A stretch of DNA of 64,000 nucleotides from Hungatella effluvii (GTDB lineage: Bacteria; Bacillota; Clostridia; Lachnospirales; Lachnospiraceae). The stretch is taken from NCBI RefSeq assembly GCF_003201875.1, contig NZ_QJKD01000001.1, positions 1 to 64,000 on the forward strand. The letters are read 5' to 3'. Shown here piece by piece: positions 43,119 through 52,059 of this stretch (position 1 is the stretch's first letter; each line of letters opens with the position of its first letter). The position numbers and the translations under genes are program-made. Below the pieces are notes generated by a model. The model did no database searches. It was given only the letters and a program-made list of their open reading frames with translations, and was not told the DNA's origin.

Positions 43119-44093
43119 TTACCGAACCAGCATTCTGCTGATCTGATACTGATCCTCCGGAATATCCTTGTGCATATTCAGTGCTTCCTGAATATCGAAA
43201 TCTACGTATTCGCCGTGCTTGTAAGCCACAATGCGGTTGCTTTCGCCCTTGCATAGAAGCTCTACCGCCTTCGCACCCATGATGGAAGCGTAAACTCTGT
43301 CCTTGCAGGTAGGCGCACCGCCACGCTGCATGTGGCCCAGAATCGTTGCTCTCGTCTCAATGCCGGTTGCCGCCTCGATTCTCTTCGCCATGGAAGAAGA
43401 ATGGCCGATGCCCTCCGCGTTAATGATAATATGATGCTTTTTGCCGCGTTTTCTGTTCTCGATAATGCGGTTAATCAGCGCCTGCTCGTCGCCGTCGTAA
43501 CGCTCCGGAAGAAGAATATCCTCCGCTCCGTTGGCGAAGCCGCACCACAGGGCAATGTAACCGGCGTTGCGTCCCATAACCTCAATGATACTGCAGCGCT
43601 CATGGGAAGTAGATGTATCACGCACCTTGTCGATGGCCTCCATCGCCGTATTCACAGCAGTATCAAAACCGATGGTGTAATCGGTACATGCGATATCCAG
43701 ATCGATGGTTCCCGGAAGTCCTATGGTATTAATTCCAAGTGCGGAAAGCTTTCCCGCTCCGCGGAAGGAACCGTCACCGCCGATTACCACCAGACCGTCA
43801 ATCCCATGCTTCTTACAGATATCGGCGCCCTTTTTCTGGCCCTCAGCCGTTGTGAACTCCTGGCATCTGGCTGTATAGAGAATCGTACCGCCGCGGTGAA
43901 TAATATCCGACACGCTGGTACTCGTCATATCAACAATTTCTTCCTGCAGAAGGCCCGCGTATCCTCTCATGATGCCCTTTACTTCTAATCCTTTATGGAT
44001 AGCCGTCCTGACAACCGCACGGATTGCCGCATTCATTCCTGGTGCGTCACCGCCGCTGGTTAATACGCCGATCGTCTTTACTTGTTTTGCCAT
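43119..44093 (-). CDS. pfkA: ATP-dependent 6-phosphofructokinase
   Basis: This 324-residue glycolytic enzyme phosphorylates fructose 6-phosphate. Visible blocks are IGVLTSGGDAPGMNAAIRAV at the N-terminus, GGDGSFRGA (the Gly-Asp-Gly typical of ATP-dependent enzymes), TIDLDIACTDYTIGFDTAVN with the catalytic Asp in IDLD, and EVMGRNAGYIA. The ATG at 44093 has AGGAGGAAG at good spacing; a 16-residue longer reading has no such site. It lies 74 bases downstream of dnaE on the same strand, a common clostridial pairing, and is closed by a terminator. Confidence 0.95.
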   Translation of the reverse strand: MAKQVKTIGVLTSGGDAPGMNAAIRAVVRTAIHKGLEVKGIMRGYAGLLQEEIVDMTSTSVSDIIHRGGTILYTARCQEFTTAEGQKKGADICKKHGIDGLVVIGGDGSFRGAGKLSALGINTIGLPGTIDLDIACTDYTIGFDTAVNTAMEAIDKVRDTSTSHERCSIIEVMGRNAGYIALWCGFANGAEDILLPERYDGDEQALINRIIENRKRGKKHHIIINAEGIGHSSSMAKRIEAATGIETRATILGHMQRGGAPTCKDRVYASIMGAKAVELLCKGESNRIVAYKHGEYVDFDIQEALNMHKDIPEDQYQISRMLVR

Positions 44094-44167
44094 AGTAACT
44101 TCCTCCTGTTTCTGAATATCTTTTATAGTAAACTTTTTCACTCATACCAAATCATACAAATTGTATT

Positions 44168-47100
44168 CTAATTCATTTTCCTTATCTTTTCAACTGTTTT
44201 TTCTACAACCTTGACATTTTTTTCACCAAGTTTTTCAGTCAAAACAGAGACAAGTTCATTGGAAGCACTTACATTTCTATTGGCCGGTAAAACCTTTTTC
44301 GCCCGCTCCTTTTCCAGATAAATGATCACAGTGTCGTTTCCTTCCGACTCTTTCAGTTCTGAAAGGATTTCGGCCTCTCTGGCCATGTAAACATCTTTGT
44401 CGGGGAACTTCAGCCACAGCTCCTTTGGAAGGCTCTGAAAGGGGATTACGCGCTCACAGATGACCTTTCCGATGGGATCGTCCCCGATGGATGCGCGGCC
44501 CTGGATAAATACCTTGGCATCCTCCACAAACAGCTCCCTTTTGCTCTCATAATCCTTTGGAAATACGATTACCTCCACAGAACCGACTAAATCCTCCAGC
44601 GTGAGGAATGCCATCAGCTTATTGTTTCTCGTCGTCTTCACCGTCTTGCCTGTGATCATACCGCCGATGGTCACATAAGCGCCATCCTGGACTCGAGCCG
44701 CTTCCGTCTCCTCATCCACTATGAAATCTATGGTAACCGCGGTGATATTATTCCTCCAGGTCGTCTCATAAGCCTCCAGAGGGTGGCCGCTTACGTAAAT
44801 TCCAAGCGCCTCCTTCTCAAAGGCCAGAAGCTCCTCCTTCGGAAATTCTCCCACATTGGGGAAGGTAATCTGGTACCGTGTCTTCTCTTCCTCGCTGGCA
44901 ATGTCGAACAGCGTCAGCTGCCCCTCCATGGAGTTCTTCTTCTCCTTGCTCCTCTGGTCCAGAAGCTCCGGCGCCACCAGGACCTTCTGCTTCCTGGTTC
45001 CCGGAAGGGTATCCAGCGCACCCGACTTGATGAAGTTCTCCAGCGTCCGCTTGTTGACCTCCTTATTGCTCATGCGGTCCACAAAGTCCTCGATGGAGGT
45101 GAAAAGCCCGTTGCTCTCCCGCTCTGAGACGATCAGCTCCACGACGGATTTCCCCACGCTCTTGATTGCCGAAAGGCCGTAGCGGATGGCGCCTCCGGAA
45201 ACTGAGAAACCGCTCTCCCCTTCATTAATATCCGGCGGAAGAATGGAGATCCCCATCTGCCGACAGCTTAAAATGTACTCCGAAACCTTGGTCACATTAT
45301 CCATAACCGAGGTCAGCAGGGCAGCCATATACTCCTGCGGGTAATAGTATTTTAAGAACGCGGTCTGATAAGAAACCACGGCATAAGCCGCCGCGTGGGA
45401 CTTATTGAATGCATACTTTGCAAAATCAATCATCTCATCGTAGATATGATTGGCAATCTTCTCATCGATCCCGTTGGCGATACAGCCCATAACGCCCTCT
45501 TCCGAATTTCCGTAAACGAAATTCTGGCGTTCCTTTTCCATGACCGACGTCTTCTTTTTTGACATGGCTCTTCGAACCAGGTCGCTCCGGCCCATGGTAT
45601 ATCCGGCCAGATCCCGCACGATCTGCATAACCTGTTCCTGGTATACGATACAGCCGTAGGTCGGGCTTAAGATCGGTTCCATCTGGGGGCAGTCGTACGT
45701 TGCGGACGAAGGATCATTCTTTCCCTTTAAGTATTTGGGAATGAAATCCATAGGGCCCGGACGATAGAGGGAAATACCGGCAATGATGTCCTCAAGGCTC
45801 TGAGGCTTTAACTCCTTCATGAAGCTCTTCATCCCCGAACTCTCCAGCTGGAACACGCCGTCATCCTTTCCAGTTCCGATGGATTCCAGCACCGCCTTAT
45901 CGTCGTAATCGATATAATCCATATCGAGCGTCACGCCGCGGTTCTTCTCCACAGCCTTCACCGCATTCTGAATAACGGTCAGCGTCCGAAGTCCCAGGAA
46001 ATCCATCTTCAGAAGCCCCAGTTCCTCCAGTGTGGTCATGGTGAACTGTGTCGTGATCGTACCGTCAGCTGCCTTTGAAAGCGGCACATACTCGTCCACC
46101 GAGGTACGGCTGATAACAACTCCGGCCGCATGCATGGAGGTATGTCTTGGCAGGCCTTCAAGACGCATGGACATGTCGATTAAATATTTGACCTCCGGGT
46201 CCTCATTATAGGCACTTCTTAAATCCGGGCTCTGTTTTAATGCCTTCTCCAGAGTCATTCCCAGATCACCCGGTATCATCTTCGCAATGGCGTCGCATCT
46301 GGCGTAAGGCATGTCCAGAACACGTCCGACGTCGCGCACCACGCCCTTTGCCGCCAGCGTACCGAAGGTGACGATCTGCACGACCTGTTCCTTGCCGTAC
46401 TTTCTCACCACATAATCGATAACTTCCTGTCGCCGTTCGAAGCAGAAGTCAATATCAATATCAGGCATGGATACTCGCTCAGGATTTAAGAACCGCTCGA
46501 ACAGCAGGTTATACCGGATGGGATCGATATTGGTGATCCCCAGACAGTATGATACGATGCTGCCAGCCGCAGAACCACGCCCCGGACCCACGATGATGTC
46601 CTGGGATCTGGCATAATGGATGAAATCCCATACGATCAGGAAGTAATCCACGTATCCCATGGTATGGATTACGTCCAGCTCATACTCCAGTCTGGCCTTC
46701 AGCGTACCGTCGTCGTCAGGGTAATGCTTCGTAAATCCTTCGAAACAGAGCTTGTTTAAATATCCCCAGGAGTCGTAGCCCTCCGGCACATCGTACCGGG
46801 GCAGCTTCGTCACGCCGAACTCGATCTCCACGTTGCAGCGCTCGGCGATATCATGTGTGTTGTCGATCGCTTCGGCAGCATAGGAGAAGAGTTTTCTCAT
46901 CTCCGCCTCGGTCTTGCAGTAGTACTGGCCGCCCTCATACCTCATGCGGTTTTCATCGGTTACCTTCTTACCGGTCTGAATACACAGAAGGATATCGTGC
47001 GGTGTGGCATCCTCCGCAAATGTATAATGAATATCATTGGTCGCAACCAGCTTGATGCCGGTCTCCCTGCTCATGCGCAGCAATCCCTGGTTCACCGTAT

Positions 47101-47650
47101 GCTGCGCCGGAATGCCATGGTCCTGCAGTTCCAGGAAGAAATTCCCTTCCCCGAAAATCTGCTGGTAGCGGAGCGCCGCATTCTTTCCCTGCTCGTACAT
47201 CCCCCGCTCGATATAGCGCTGTACCTCGCCGGCCAGACAGGCGCTGAGGGCGATGATGCCCTCATGGTACGTCTCCAGCACTTCATAATCAACGCGGGGT
47301 TTATAATAAAATCCATCGACGAAGCCCTTGGACACGATCTTCATCAGGTTCTGATAACCCTGGTTGTTCTCGGCCAACAGCACCAGATGATAGTAGCGGT
47401 CCTCCCCGTTCGTGGTTTCTCTGTCAAATCTGGAACCGGCCGTCACATATACCTCGCATCCGATGATGGGTTTGATTCCCACCTCTCTGGCCGCCCGGTA
47501 GAAATCGATCACGCCGTACATGACGCCATGGTCCGTGATAGCCATGCTGTCCATGCCCAGCTCTTTTGCCCTCGCCGTCAGCTCCTTAATCTTACAGGAG
47601 CCGTCTAAAAGGCTGTATTCCGTATGGACGTGTAAATGTGTAAATGCCAC
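44168..47650 (-). CDS. dnaE: DNA polymerase III alpha subunit (DnaE)
   Basis: This 1160-residue replicative polymerase begins with the PHP domain (FTHLHVHTEYSLLDGSCKIK). The polymerase palm includes GPGRGSAAGSIVSYCLGI and PDIDIDFCFERRQEV, which holds the catalytic aspartates. The finger and beta-binding regions follow (QEQVMQIVRDLAGYTMG), then a helix-hairpin-helix and OB-fold C-terminus (VTIGGMITGKTVKTTRNNK). The start is a GTG at 47650 with AAGGAGA upstream. Low-G+C Gram-positives usually have PolC as well, so this is the DnaE partner enzyme. It precedes pfkA and follows the HPr-like gene after a terminator. Confidence 0.95.
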   Translation of the reverse strand: MAFTHLHVHTEYSLLDGSCKIKELTARAKELGMDSMAITDHGVMYGVIDFYRAAREVGIKPIIGCEVYVTAGSRFDRETTNGEDRYYHLVLLAENNQGYQNLMKIVSKGFVDGFYYKPRVDYEVLETYHEGIIALSACLAGEVQRYIERGMYEQGKNAALRYQQIFGEGNFFLELQDHGIPAQHTVNQGLLRMSRETGIKLVATNDIHYTFAEDATPHDILLCIQTGKKVTDENRMRYEGGQYYCKTEAEMRKLFSYAAEAIDNTHDIAERCNVEIEFGVTKLPRYDVPEGYDSWGYLNKLCFEGFTKHYPDDDGTLKARLEYELDVIHTMGYVDYFLIVWDFIHYARSQDIIVGPGRGSAAGSIVSYCLGITNIDPIRYNLLFERFLNPERVSMPDIDIDFCFERRQEVIDYVVRKYGKEQVVQIVTFGTLAAKGVVRDVGRVLDMPYARCDAIAKMIPGDLGMTLEKALKQSPDLRSAYNEDPEVKYLIDMSMRLEGLPRHTSMHAAGVVISRTSVDEYVPLSKAADGTITTQFTMTTLEELGLLKMDFLGLRTLTVIQNAVKAVEKNRGVTLDMDYIDYDDKAVLESIGTGKDDGVFQLESSGMKSFMKELKPQSLEDIIAGISLYRPGPMDFIPKYLKGKNDPSSATYDCPQMEPILSPTYGCIVYQEQVMQIVRDLAGYTMGRSDLVRRAMSKKKTSVMEKERQNFVYGNSEEGVMGCIANGIDEKIANHIYDEMIDFAKYAFNKSHAAAYAVVSYQTAFLKYYYPQEYMAALLTSVMDNVTKVSEYILSCRQMGISILPPDINEGESGFSVSGGAIRYGLSAIKSVGKSVVELIVSERESNGLFTSIEDFVDRMSNKEVNKRTLENFIKSGALDTLPGTRKQKVLVAPELLDQRSKEKKNSMEGQLTLFDIASEEEKTRYQITFPNVGEFPKEELLAFEKEALGIYVSGHPLEAYETTWRNNITAVTIDFIVDEETEAARVQDGAYVTIGGMITGKTVKTTRNNKLMAFLTLEDLVGSVEVIVFPKDYESKRELFVEDAKVFIQGRASIGDDPIGKVICERVIPFQSLPKELWLKFPDKDVYMAREAEILSELKESEGNDTVIIYLEKERAKKVLPANRNVSASNELVSVLTEKLGEKNVKVVEKTVEKIRKMN

Positions 47651-47776
47651 GTTTCTAATCTCCTTTGTTTTATCTCTTATATCTCGTCAAAATTATTTTA
47701 ACATATCCTATTCGTTTATTATAGCATATTTTTTATTTACGCGCGGGATTTTTCGTTCAGGGGAAATATAACCAAA

Positions 47777-47823
47777 AACAGACATGAATCTCCGCGGCCT
47801 TCGCGGAATCATTCATGCCTGTT
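47777..47823 (-). terminator. Terminator of the HPr-like gene
   Basis: AACAGACATGAAT..TCCGCG pairs with CGCGGA..ATTCATGCCTGTT, and the minus strand continues with TTTTTGG. It separates the hprK-murB-rapZ-whiA-HPr run from dnaE. Confidence 0.8.
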
Positions 47824-47855
47824 TTCCTTTTCCCATTTGGAGCTATAAACACTCT

Positions 47856-48110
47856 CTAGTTGTTGCTCAAATATTTTTCAATATCGGTAACGGCCTGGTT
47901 TTCATCTGCACCATCAGCAGAAATAGTAACCTGCTCTCCTGCTGCAAGACCCAGGGTCATCATACCCATTATGCTCTTCGCATTTACTTTTTTGGTATCG
48001 ATCTCCACGTAAATACTGCTTTCATACTGGCTGGCTACCTGTACAAGCATGGCTACCGGCCTGGCCTCTAATCCTGATGCAAGTTCGACGGTGACTGTTT
48101 TTTTTACCAT
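47856..48110 (-). CDS. Crh-like HPr-family protein with Glu15
   Basis: This 84-residue HPr-fold protein has the expected layout, but the phosphorylatable His15 is Glu (SGLEARPVAML), so it cannot take phosphate from enzyme I. Ser46, the HPr kinase target, is present (AKSIMGMM). This is the pattern of Bacillus Crh, which has Gln15. Its place directly after whiA also matches crh in B. subtilis. With hprK four genes upstream, the likely role is a Ser46-phosphorylated cofactor of a CcpA-like regulator. The ATG at 48110 is preceded by AGGAGGATAAT. A true HPr (ptsH) would have to lie elsewhere. Confidence 0.9.
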   Translation of the reverse strand: MVKKTVTVELASGLEARPVAMLVQVASQYESSIYVEIDTKKVNAKSIMGMMTLGLAAGEQVTISADGADENQAVTDIEKYLSNN

Positions 48111-48140
48111 AATTATCCTCCTCATTCCTGTGAACGGACC

Positions 48141-49109
48141 CTATTCCATTCTGCTGCGTTCGCTCCTGTCCCGCAGTTGCTCTGCTATATCGCAGAGTTT
48201 CCTAAGTCGGTGGTTTACTCCTGATTTTCCAACAGGAGGGTCCAGAGCTTCCCCAAGCTCTTTTAATGTAGCTTCCGGTCTTTCTACCCGCTCGCGCGCA
48301 ACTTCTTCCAAATTCTCCGGCAGGTTTTCCAGGCCTATTGTATCTCTGATATATTCTATATCCTCTATCTGCTTCACAGCAGCTGATACCGTTTTATTGA
48401 TGTTGGCGGTTTCACAGTTTACCTGACGGTTTACGCTGTTGCGCATGTCCTTCAGAATTCTGATATTCTCCAGCTCCATCAGTGCTACCGGCGCCTCCAT
48501 CACGTTTAAAATATCGACGATCTGACTGCCTTCCTTGATGTACACGATATAGTAACGTTTTCTCTTAACAATCTTCGCCTCTAAGTCAAAGGTGGCAATG
48601 ATTCCCTGAAGCTGCTTCGCCTTCTCCTCTGTTGCACATACGATCTCAAAATGATAGAATTTCTCGGGATCACTTAAGGACCCCGATGCCAGAAACGCCC
48701 CGCGGACAAATGCGCGCCTGCAGCATGACTGCTGAATCACCACATTCTGAACCACATTTAAATTTTCCCCCACCTCTCCATGCTCGTCAAGGAGCTTTGC
48801 GGCATGAAGCACCCGGAGGGCATCCTCATGCTCCCGGATTGTCACCGTGTATGTACGGTTTTTATTTAAATAGGCGTTCCTTCTAATAGAGACATCAGTA
48901 ACTATATTAAATGTTTTTTTCAATAATGTAAAGTACTTTCTTGCAACTGCCACATTTTCCGTGTGGATTTTAATGGCATAATGGTCCTCTTCCGAGATTA
49001 TGATCTTTCCACAAAGGCTGATGATCGCTGCAATTTCGGCAATCTGGCAGTGCCTCGCCGGGCTTAACTGCCTGGAAAGTTCGTCTTTTACTTTGGAGGA
49101 AAATGACAT
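48141..49109 (-). CDS. whiA: Sporulation/cell-division regulator WhiA
   Basis: This 322-residue protein has the two WhiA parts: an N-terminal LAGLIDADG-like domain (CCRRAFVRGAFLASGSLSDP) and a C-terminal helix-turn-helix (TLKELGEALDPPVGKSGVNHRLRKL, residues about 280-305). WhiA is a conserved DNA-binding protein linked to division and sporulation in Gram-positives. It follows rapZ by six bases and precedes the Crh-like gene. AAAGGAATGAGC precedes the ATG. Confidence 0.95.
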   Translation of the reverse strand: MSFSSKVKDELSRQLSPARHCQIAEIAAIISLCGKIIISEEDHYAIKIHTENVAVARKYFTLLKKTFNIVTDVSIRRNAYLNKNRTYTVTIREHEDALRVLHAAKLLDEHGEVGENLNVVQNVVIQQSCCRRAFVRGAFLASGSLSDPEKFYHFEIVCATEEKAKQLQGIIATFDLEAKIVKRKRYYIVYIKEGSQIVDILNVMEAPVALMELENIRILKDMRNSVNRQVNCETANINKTVSAAVKQIEDIEYIRDTIGLENLPENLEEVARERVERPEATLKELGEALDPPVGKSGVNHRLRKLCDIAEQLRDRSERSRME

Positions 49110-49115
49110 GGCAGC

Positions 49116-49994
49116 TCATTCCTTTTTTCTTTTATTATCCTTATCAATGTCACGGTGCTCGATCTTTAAGCCAAATTCCCCGTGGGCTTTCAGCTTCCCG
49201 TAGACCGCCTTCGCGATGGTCACCGAGCGGTGCTTCCCTCCGGTACATCCAATCGCAATGACCAGCTGGTTCTTTCCCTCCAATACGTAGCCCGGAATCA
49301 GAAATTCCAGCATATCGTACAGTTTATCCAGGAAAATGGCCGCTGTCCCGTTCTGCATCACATAGTCCCGCACTTCCCTGTCCTCACCTGTCTTCGGACG
49401 CAGTTCGTCCACATAATACGGATTCGGAAGGAATCTGACGTCAAAGACGAGATCTGCATCAGAAGGAATTCCGTATTTGAAGCCAAAGGACAGAATCGTG
49501 ATGTACAGATTCTTATAGCTTTCATTTGCCATAAAGATCTTTTCCAGCTCTGCCTTCAGTTCCTTTGTCAGCAGCTTGCTGGTATCTATAATATAATCCG
49601 CCTCTTCCTTTAAAAATGCCAGTTTGAGGCGTTCCTTCTCGATACCGCTGTCAATCCGGCCCTCTCCCGCAAGGGGATGGATCCGTCTCGACTCCTTATA
49701 CCGCTTAATCAGTGTCTCACTGCCTGCATCCAGGAACAGGATCTCATACGGGACCCTGCTCCTGGACCATTCATCAAAGATCCGGTTAAGTGCAGACAGT
49801 TCATCCCCGCTGCGGATATCGATCCCCAGCGCGGCATCCTTAATACCGCCCTGATTGCTCAGGGTCAGCTCGGCAAATTTTTCCACCAGAGGAATAGGAA
49901 GGTTATCCACACAGTAGAACCCCATGTCCTCCAGCATCTTCAGCGCACTTGTCTTACCGGCGCCTGACATGCCTGTCACAATTACCAGTCTCAC
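49116..49994 (-). CDS. rapZ: RNase adapter/nucleotide-binding protein RapZ
   Basis: This 292-residue protein (YvcJ/RapZ) has a Walker A site at the N-terminus (GMSGAGKTSALKMLED), the conserved GFYCVDNLPIPL, FLDAGSETLIKRYKESRR, a FGFKYGIP block and IGCTGGKHRSV near the C-terminus. In Gram-positives it binds nucleotides and affects competence or envelope metabolism; in E. coli it controls glucosamine synthase sRNAs. The start is a GTG with GAGGAGAC upstream. YvcK, which normally lies between rapZ and whiA in Bacillus, is absent here. Confidence 0.95.
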   Translation of the reverse strand: MRLVIVTGMSGAGKTSALKMLEDMGFYCVDNLPIPLVEKFAELTLSNQGGIKDAALGIDIRSGDELSALNRIFDEWSRSRVPYEILFLDAGSETLIKRYKESRRIHPLAGEGRIDSGIEKERLKLAFLKEEADYIIDTSKLLTKELKAELEKIFMANESYKNLYITILSFGFKYGIPSDADLVFDVRFLPNPYYVDELRPKTGEDREVRDYVMQNGTAAIFLDKLYDMLEFLIPGYVLEGKNQLVIAIGCTGGKHRSVTIAKAVYGKLKAHGEFGLKIEHRDIDKDNKRKKE

Positions 49995-50016
49995 AAAAAG
50001 TCTCCTCTACGCCGTT

Positions 50017-50931
50017 TTAAAATCGTCCCAGCGTCTTTACTTCCATCTCCAGTTCCACTCCGGAATGTTCTTTTACTCTTCTCTTCACATCCTGGCAGAG
50101 CGTCATAATATCCGAAGCCGTGGCATGGTCTCTGTTAATCACAAAACCGCAGTGTTTCCCGGAAACCTCCGCACCGCCCACACGGTATCCTGCAAGGCCC
50201 GCCTCTTCGATCAGTTTCCCGGCAAAATTGCCGGCCGGCCGCTTAAATGTGCTCCCGGCACTGGGAAACTCCAAAGGCTGCCTGCTCTTTCGCCTGCCCG
50301 CCAGATCGTCCATATACGCCTTGATCTCATCCCTGTCGCCTGGCTTTAAGCGATACCGCGCTTCCAGCACAATATAATGGTTTGCAGGAATGCAGCTGGT
50401 CCGGTAGCCCAGCTCCAGCTCCGGCAGAGAAAGTACCTTTTCCTCGCCTTCCATGGTCATAACCCGGACTGATTCCATGATATCCTTCGTCTCAGAACCG
50501 TAGGCGCCCGCGTTCATCACGACGGCTCCGCCCACCGTACCTGGGATTCCGGCTGCAAATTCAAAGCCTGTGAGCCCGGCCTCCAATGCCGCCTTCCCCA
50601 CCCGTGAAAGGGATGCTCCCGCACCAGCCGTGATCTCACACCGGTCACTGTCCACACGGCACCCGGAAAATCCGGCTGTCATGGATATGACCACACCATC
50701 GAAACCGCCGTCTCCCACAAGAAGATTGCTTCCATTTCCGAGAATGCAGTACGGTACCTCTTCTCTCCGGCACAGCCGGATCACTTCTCCCAGTTCGCGC
50801 GCGTCCGCCGGACTTACGTAGTAGGCTGCGGGACCACCGGCGCGAAAGGTCGTGTGTCTGCTCATTTTCTCTTCCGTCTTCACATGGCTGCTATCTGACA
50901 CTTCCAGCAGTTGCTCATAAAACATCGTCAT
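50017..50931 (-). CDS. murB: UDP-N-acetylenolpyruvoylglucosamine reductase
   Basis: This 304-residue flavoenzyme reduces UDP-GlcNAc-enolpyruvate to UDP-MurNAc for peptidoglycan. It has the FAD-binding start HTTFRAGGPAAYYV, LGNGSNLLV, FAAGIPGTVGGAVVMNAGAYG, the type II-like block RKSRQPLEFPSAGSTFKRPAG with catalytic Ser, and a C-terminal Glu region. The ATG at 50931 has GAGG six bases upstream; a TTG at 50943 is also possible. Its start overlaps the end of hprK or lies right after it, so the genes are coupled. Confidence 0.95.
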   Translation of the reverse strand: MTMFYEQLLEVSDSSHVKTEEKMSRHTTFRAGGPAAYYVSPADARELGEVIRLCRREEVPYCILGNGSNLLVGDGGFDGVVISMTAGFSGCRVDSDRCEITAGAGASLSRVGKAALEAGLTGFEFAAGIPGTVGGAVVMNAGAYGSETKDIMESVRVMTMEGEEKVLSLPELELGYRTSCIPANHYIVLEARYRLKPGDRDEIKAYMDDLAGRRKSRQPLEFPSAGSTFKRPAGNFAGKLIEEAGLAGYRVGGAEVSGKHCGFVINRDHATASDIMTLCQDVKRRVKEHSGVELEMEVKTLGRF

Positions 50932-50939
50932 GAAACACC

Positions 50940-51872
50940 TCAATCATCCTGTTTTCTTGACAGGTTTGCCTGGACGCGGTTGTATAATTCCTGTGCCGCG
51001 TTGTACCCCATCTTCTTCTGTCTGTAGTTGACAGCCGCCGACTCCACGATGATGGCGAGATTCCGTCCCGGACGGACAGGGATGGAATGGCAGACCACAC
51101 GGTTTCCAAGGAACTCCGTATACTGGTCTTCCAGTCCCAGTCTGTCGTACTCTTTATCCTTATCCCAGTCCTCCAGCTTGATCACCATGTCGATGGCCTG
51201 GGTGTCCTTTACGCTCTCCACACCGAACAGCGTCTTCACATCGATAATACCGATACCTCTCAGCTCGATAAAATGTCTTGTAATTTCCGGAGCGCTTCCG
51301 ATCAGAGTCTCATCGCTGACCTTTCTGATCTCCACCACGTCATCCGTTACGAGACGATGGCCCCTCTTTATGAGCTCCAGAGCCGCCTCACTCTTACCGA
51401 TTCCGCTCTCGCCCATAATCAGGACGCCTTCGCCGAATACGTCCACTAAAACGCCATGGATGCTGATGCATGGAGCCAGTTTTACCTTCAGCCACCGGAT
51501 GATCTCCGCCATCAGATCGGAGGTCGTCTGCTCCGAAACAAGGCAGGGCACGCCGTAATGGTCGCACAGTGCGATCATATCCTCATCAGGATCCTGGTTT
51601 CTCGAATAAACCAGACACGGAATCTGACTGGACAGAAGCTTGTCATACATCTCCACCTTGCGGTCATGTTCCATCTGTCGGATGTACTCCTGCTCCACAT
51701 AGCCGATAATCTGGACCCTCTCATTATCGAAATGGTCAAAAAAACCTGCCAGCTGCAGCGCCGGACGATTGACATCCGGATGGCTCAGCACGATTTTCTC
51801 CGCATCGATCTCCGGTGTCATGTTCCGGAGGTTCATTTTTTCAATTAACTCTGTAATCGCAACTCCATGCAT
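50940..51872 (-). CDS. hprK: HPr kinase/phosphorylase
   Basis: This 310-residue enzyme phosphorylates HPr-family proteins on Ser46 in response to glycolytic intermediates. It has the N-terminal domain (MHGVAITELIEKMNL), the Walker A GESGIGKSEAALELIKRGHR (middle of the protein) and the family signature GIGIIDVKTLFGVESVKD. The ATG at 51872 has AAGGAG nine bases upstream and gives the usual length; an in-frame start seven codons earlier lacks a good site. Presence with a Crh-like protein in the same cluster indicates intact carbon catabolite signalling. Confidence 0.95.
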   Translation of the reverse strand: MHGVAITELIEKMNLRNMTPEIDAEKIVLSHPDVNRPALQLAGFFDHFDNERVQIIGYVEQEYIRQMEHDRKVEMYDKLLSSQIPCLVYSRNQDPDEDMIALCDHYGVPCLVSEQTTSDLMAEIIRWLKVKLAPCISIHGVLVDVFGEGVLIMGESGIGKSEAALELIKRGHRLVTDDVVEIRKVSDETLIGSAPEITRHFIELRGIGIIDVKTLFGVESVKDTQAIDMVIKLEDWDKDKEYDRLGLEDQYTEFLGNRVVCHSIPVRPGRNLAIIVESAAVNYRQKKMGYNAAQELYNRVQANLSRKQDD

Positions 51873-52059
51873 GGTCTCATGCTCCTTTTCCATCTGTTTT
51901 TCTCATACTAACACAGATTTCGTGTTTTGAAAAGAGATAAGAGGGAGGAAATTCCTCAATCCGCCCCAGGTCCCCTTGCTTTCCGGTCCTGCGCTGCCGG
52001 CTCCCTCTGGTTTGATTAGCGAGATAGCCAAGCCAACAAAACACTTTCCCTCCACACTT

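Noticed and set aside
46853..47608. 251-codon frame antisense to dnaE
   Set aside because: Complement of the well-conserved PHP and polymerase region; no start signal.
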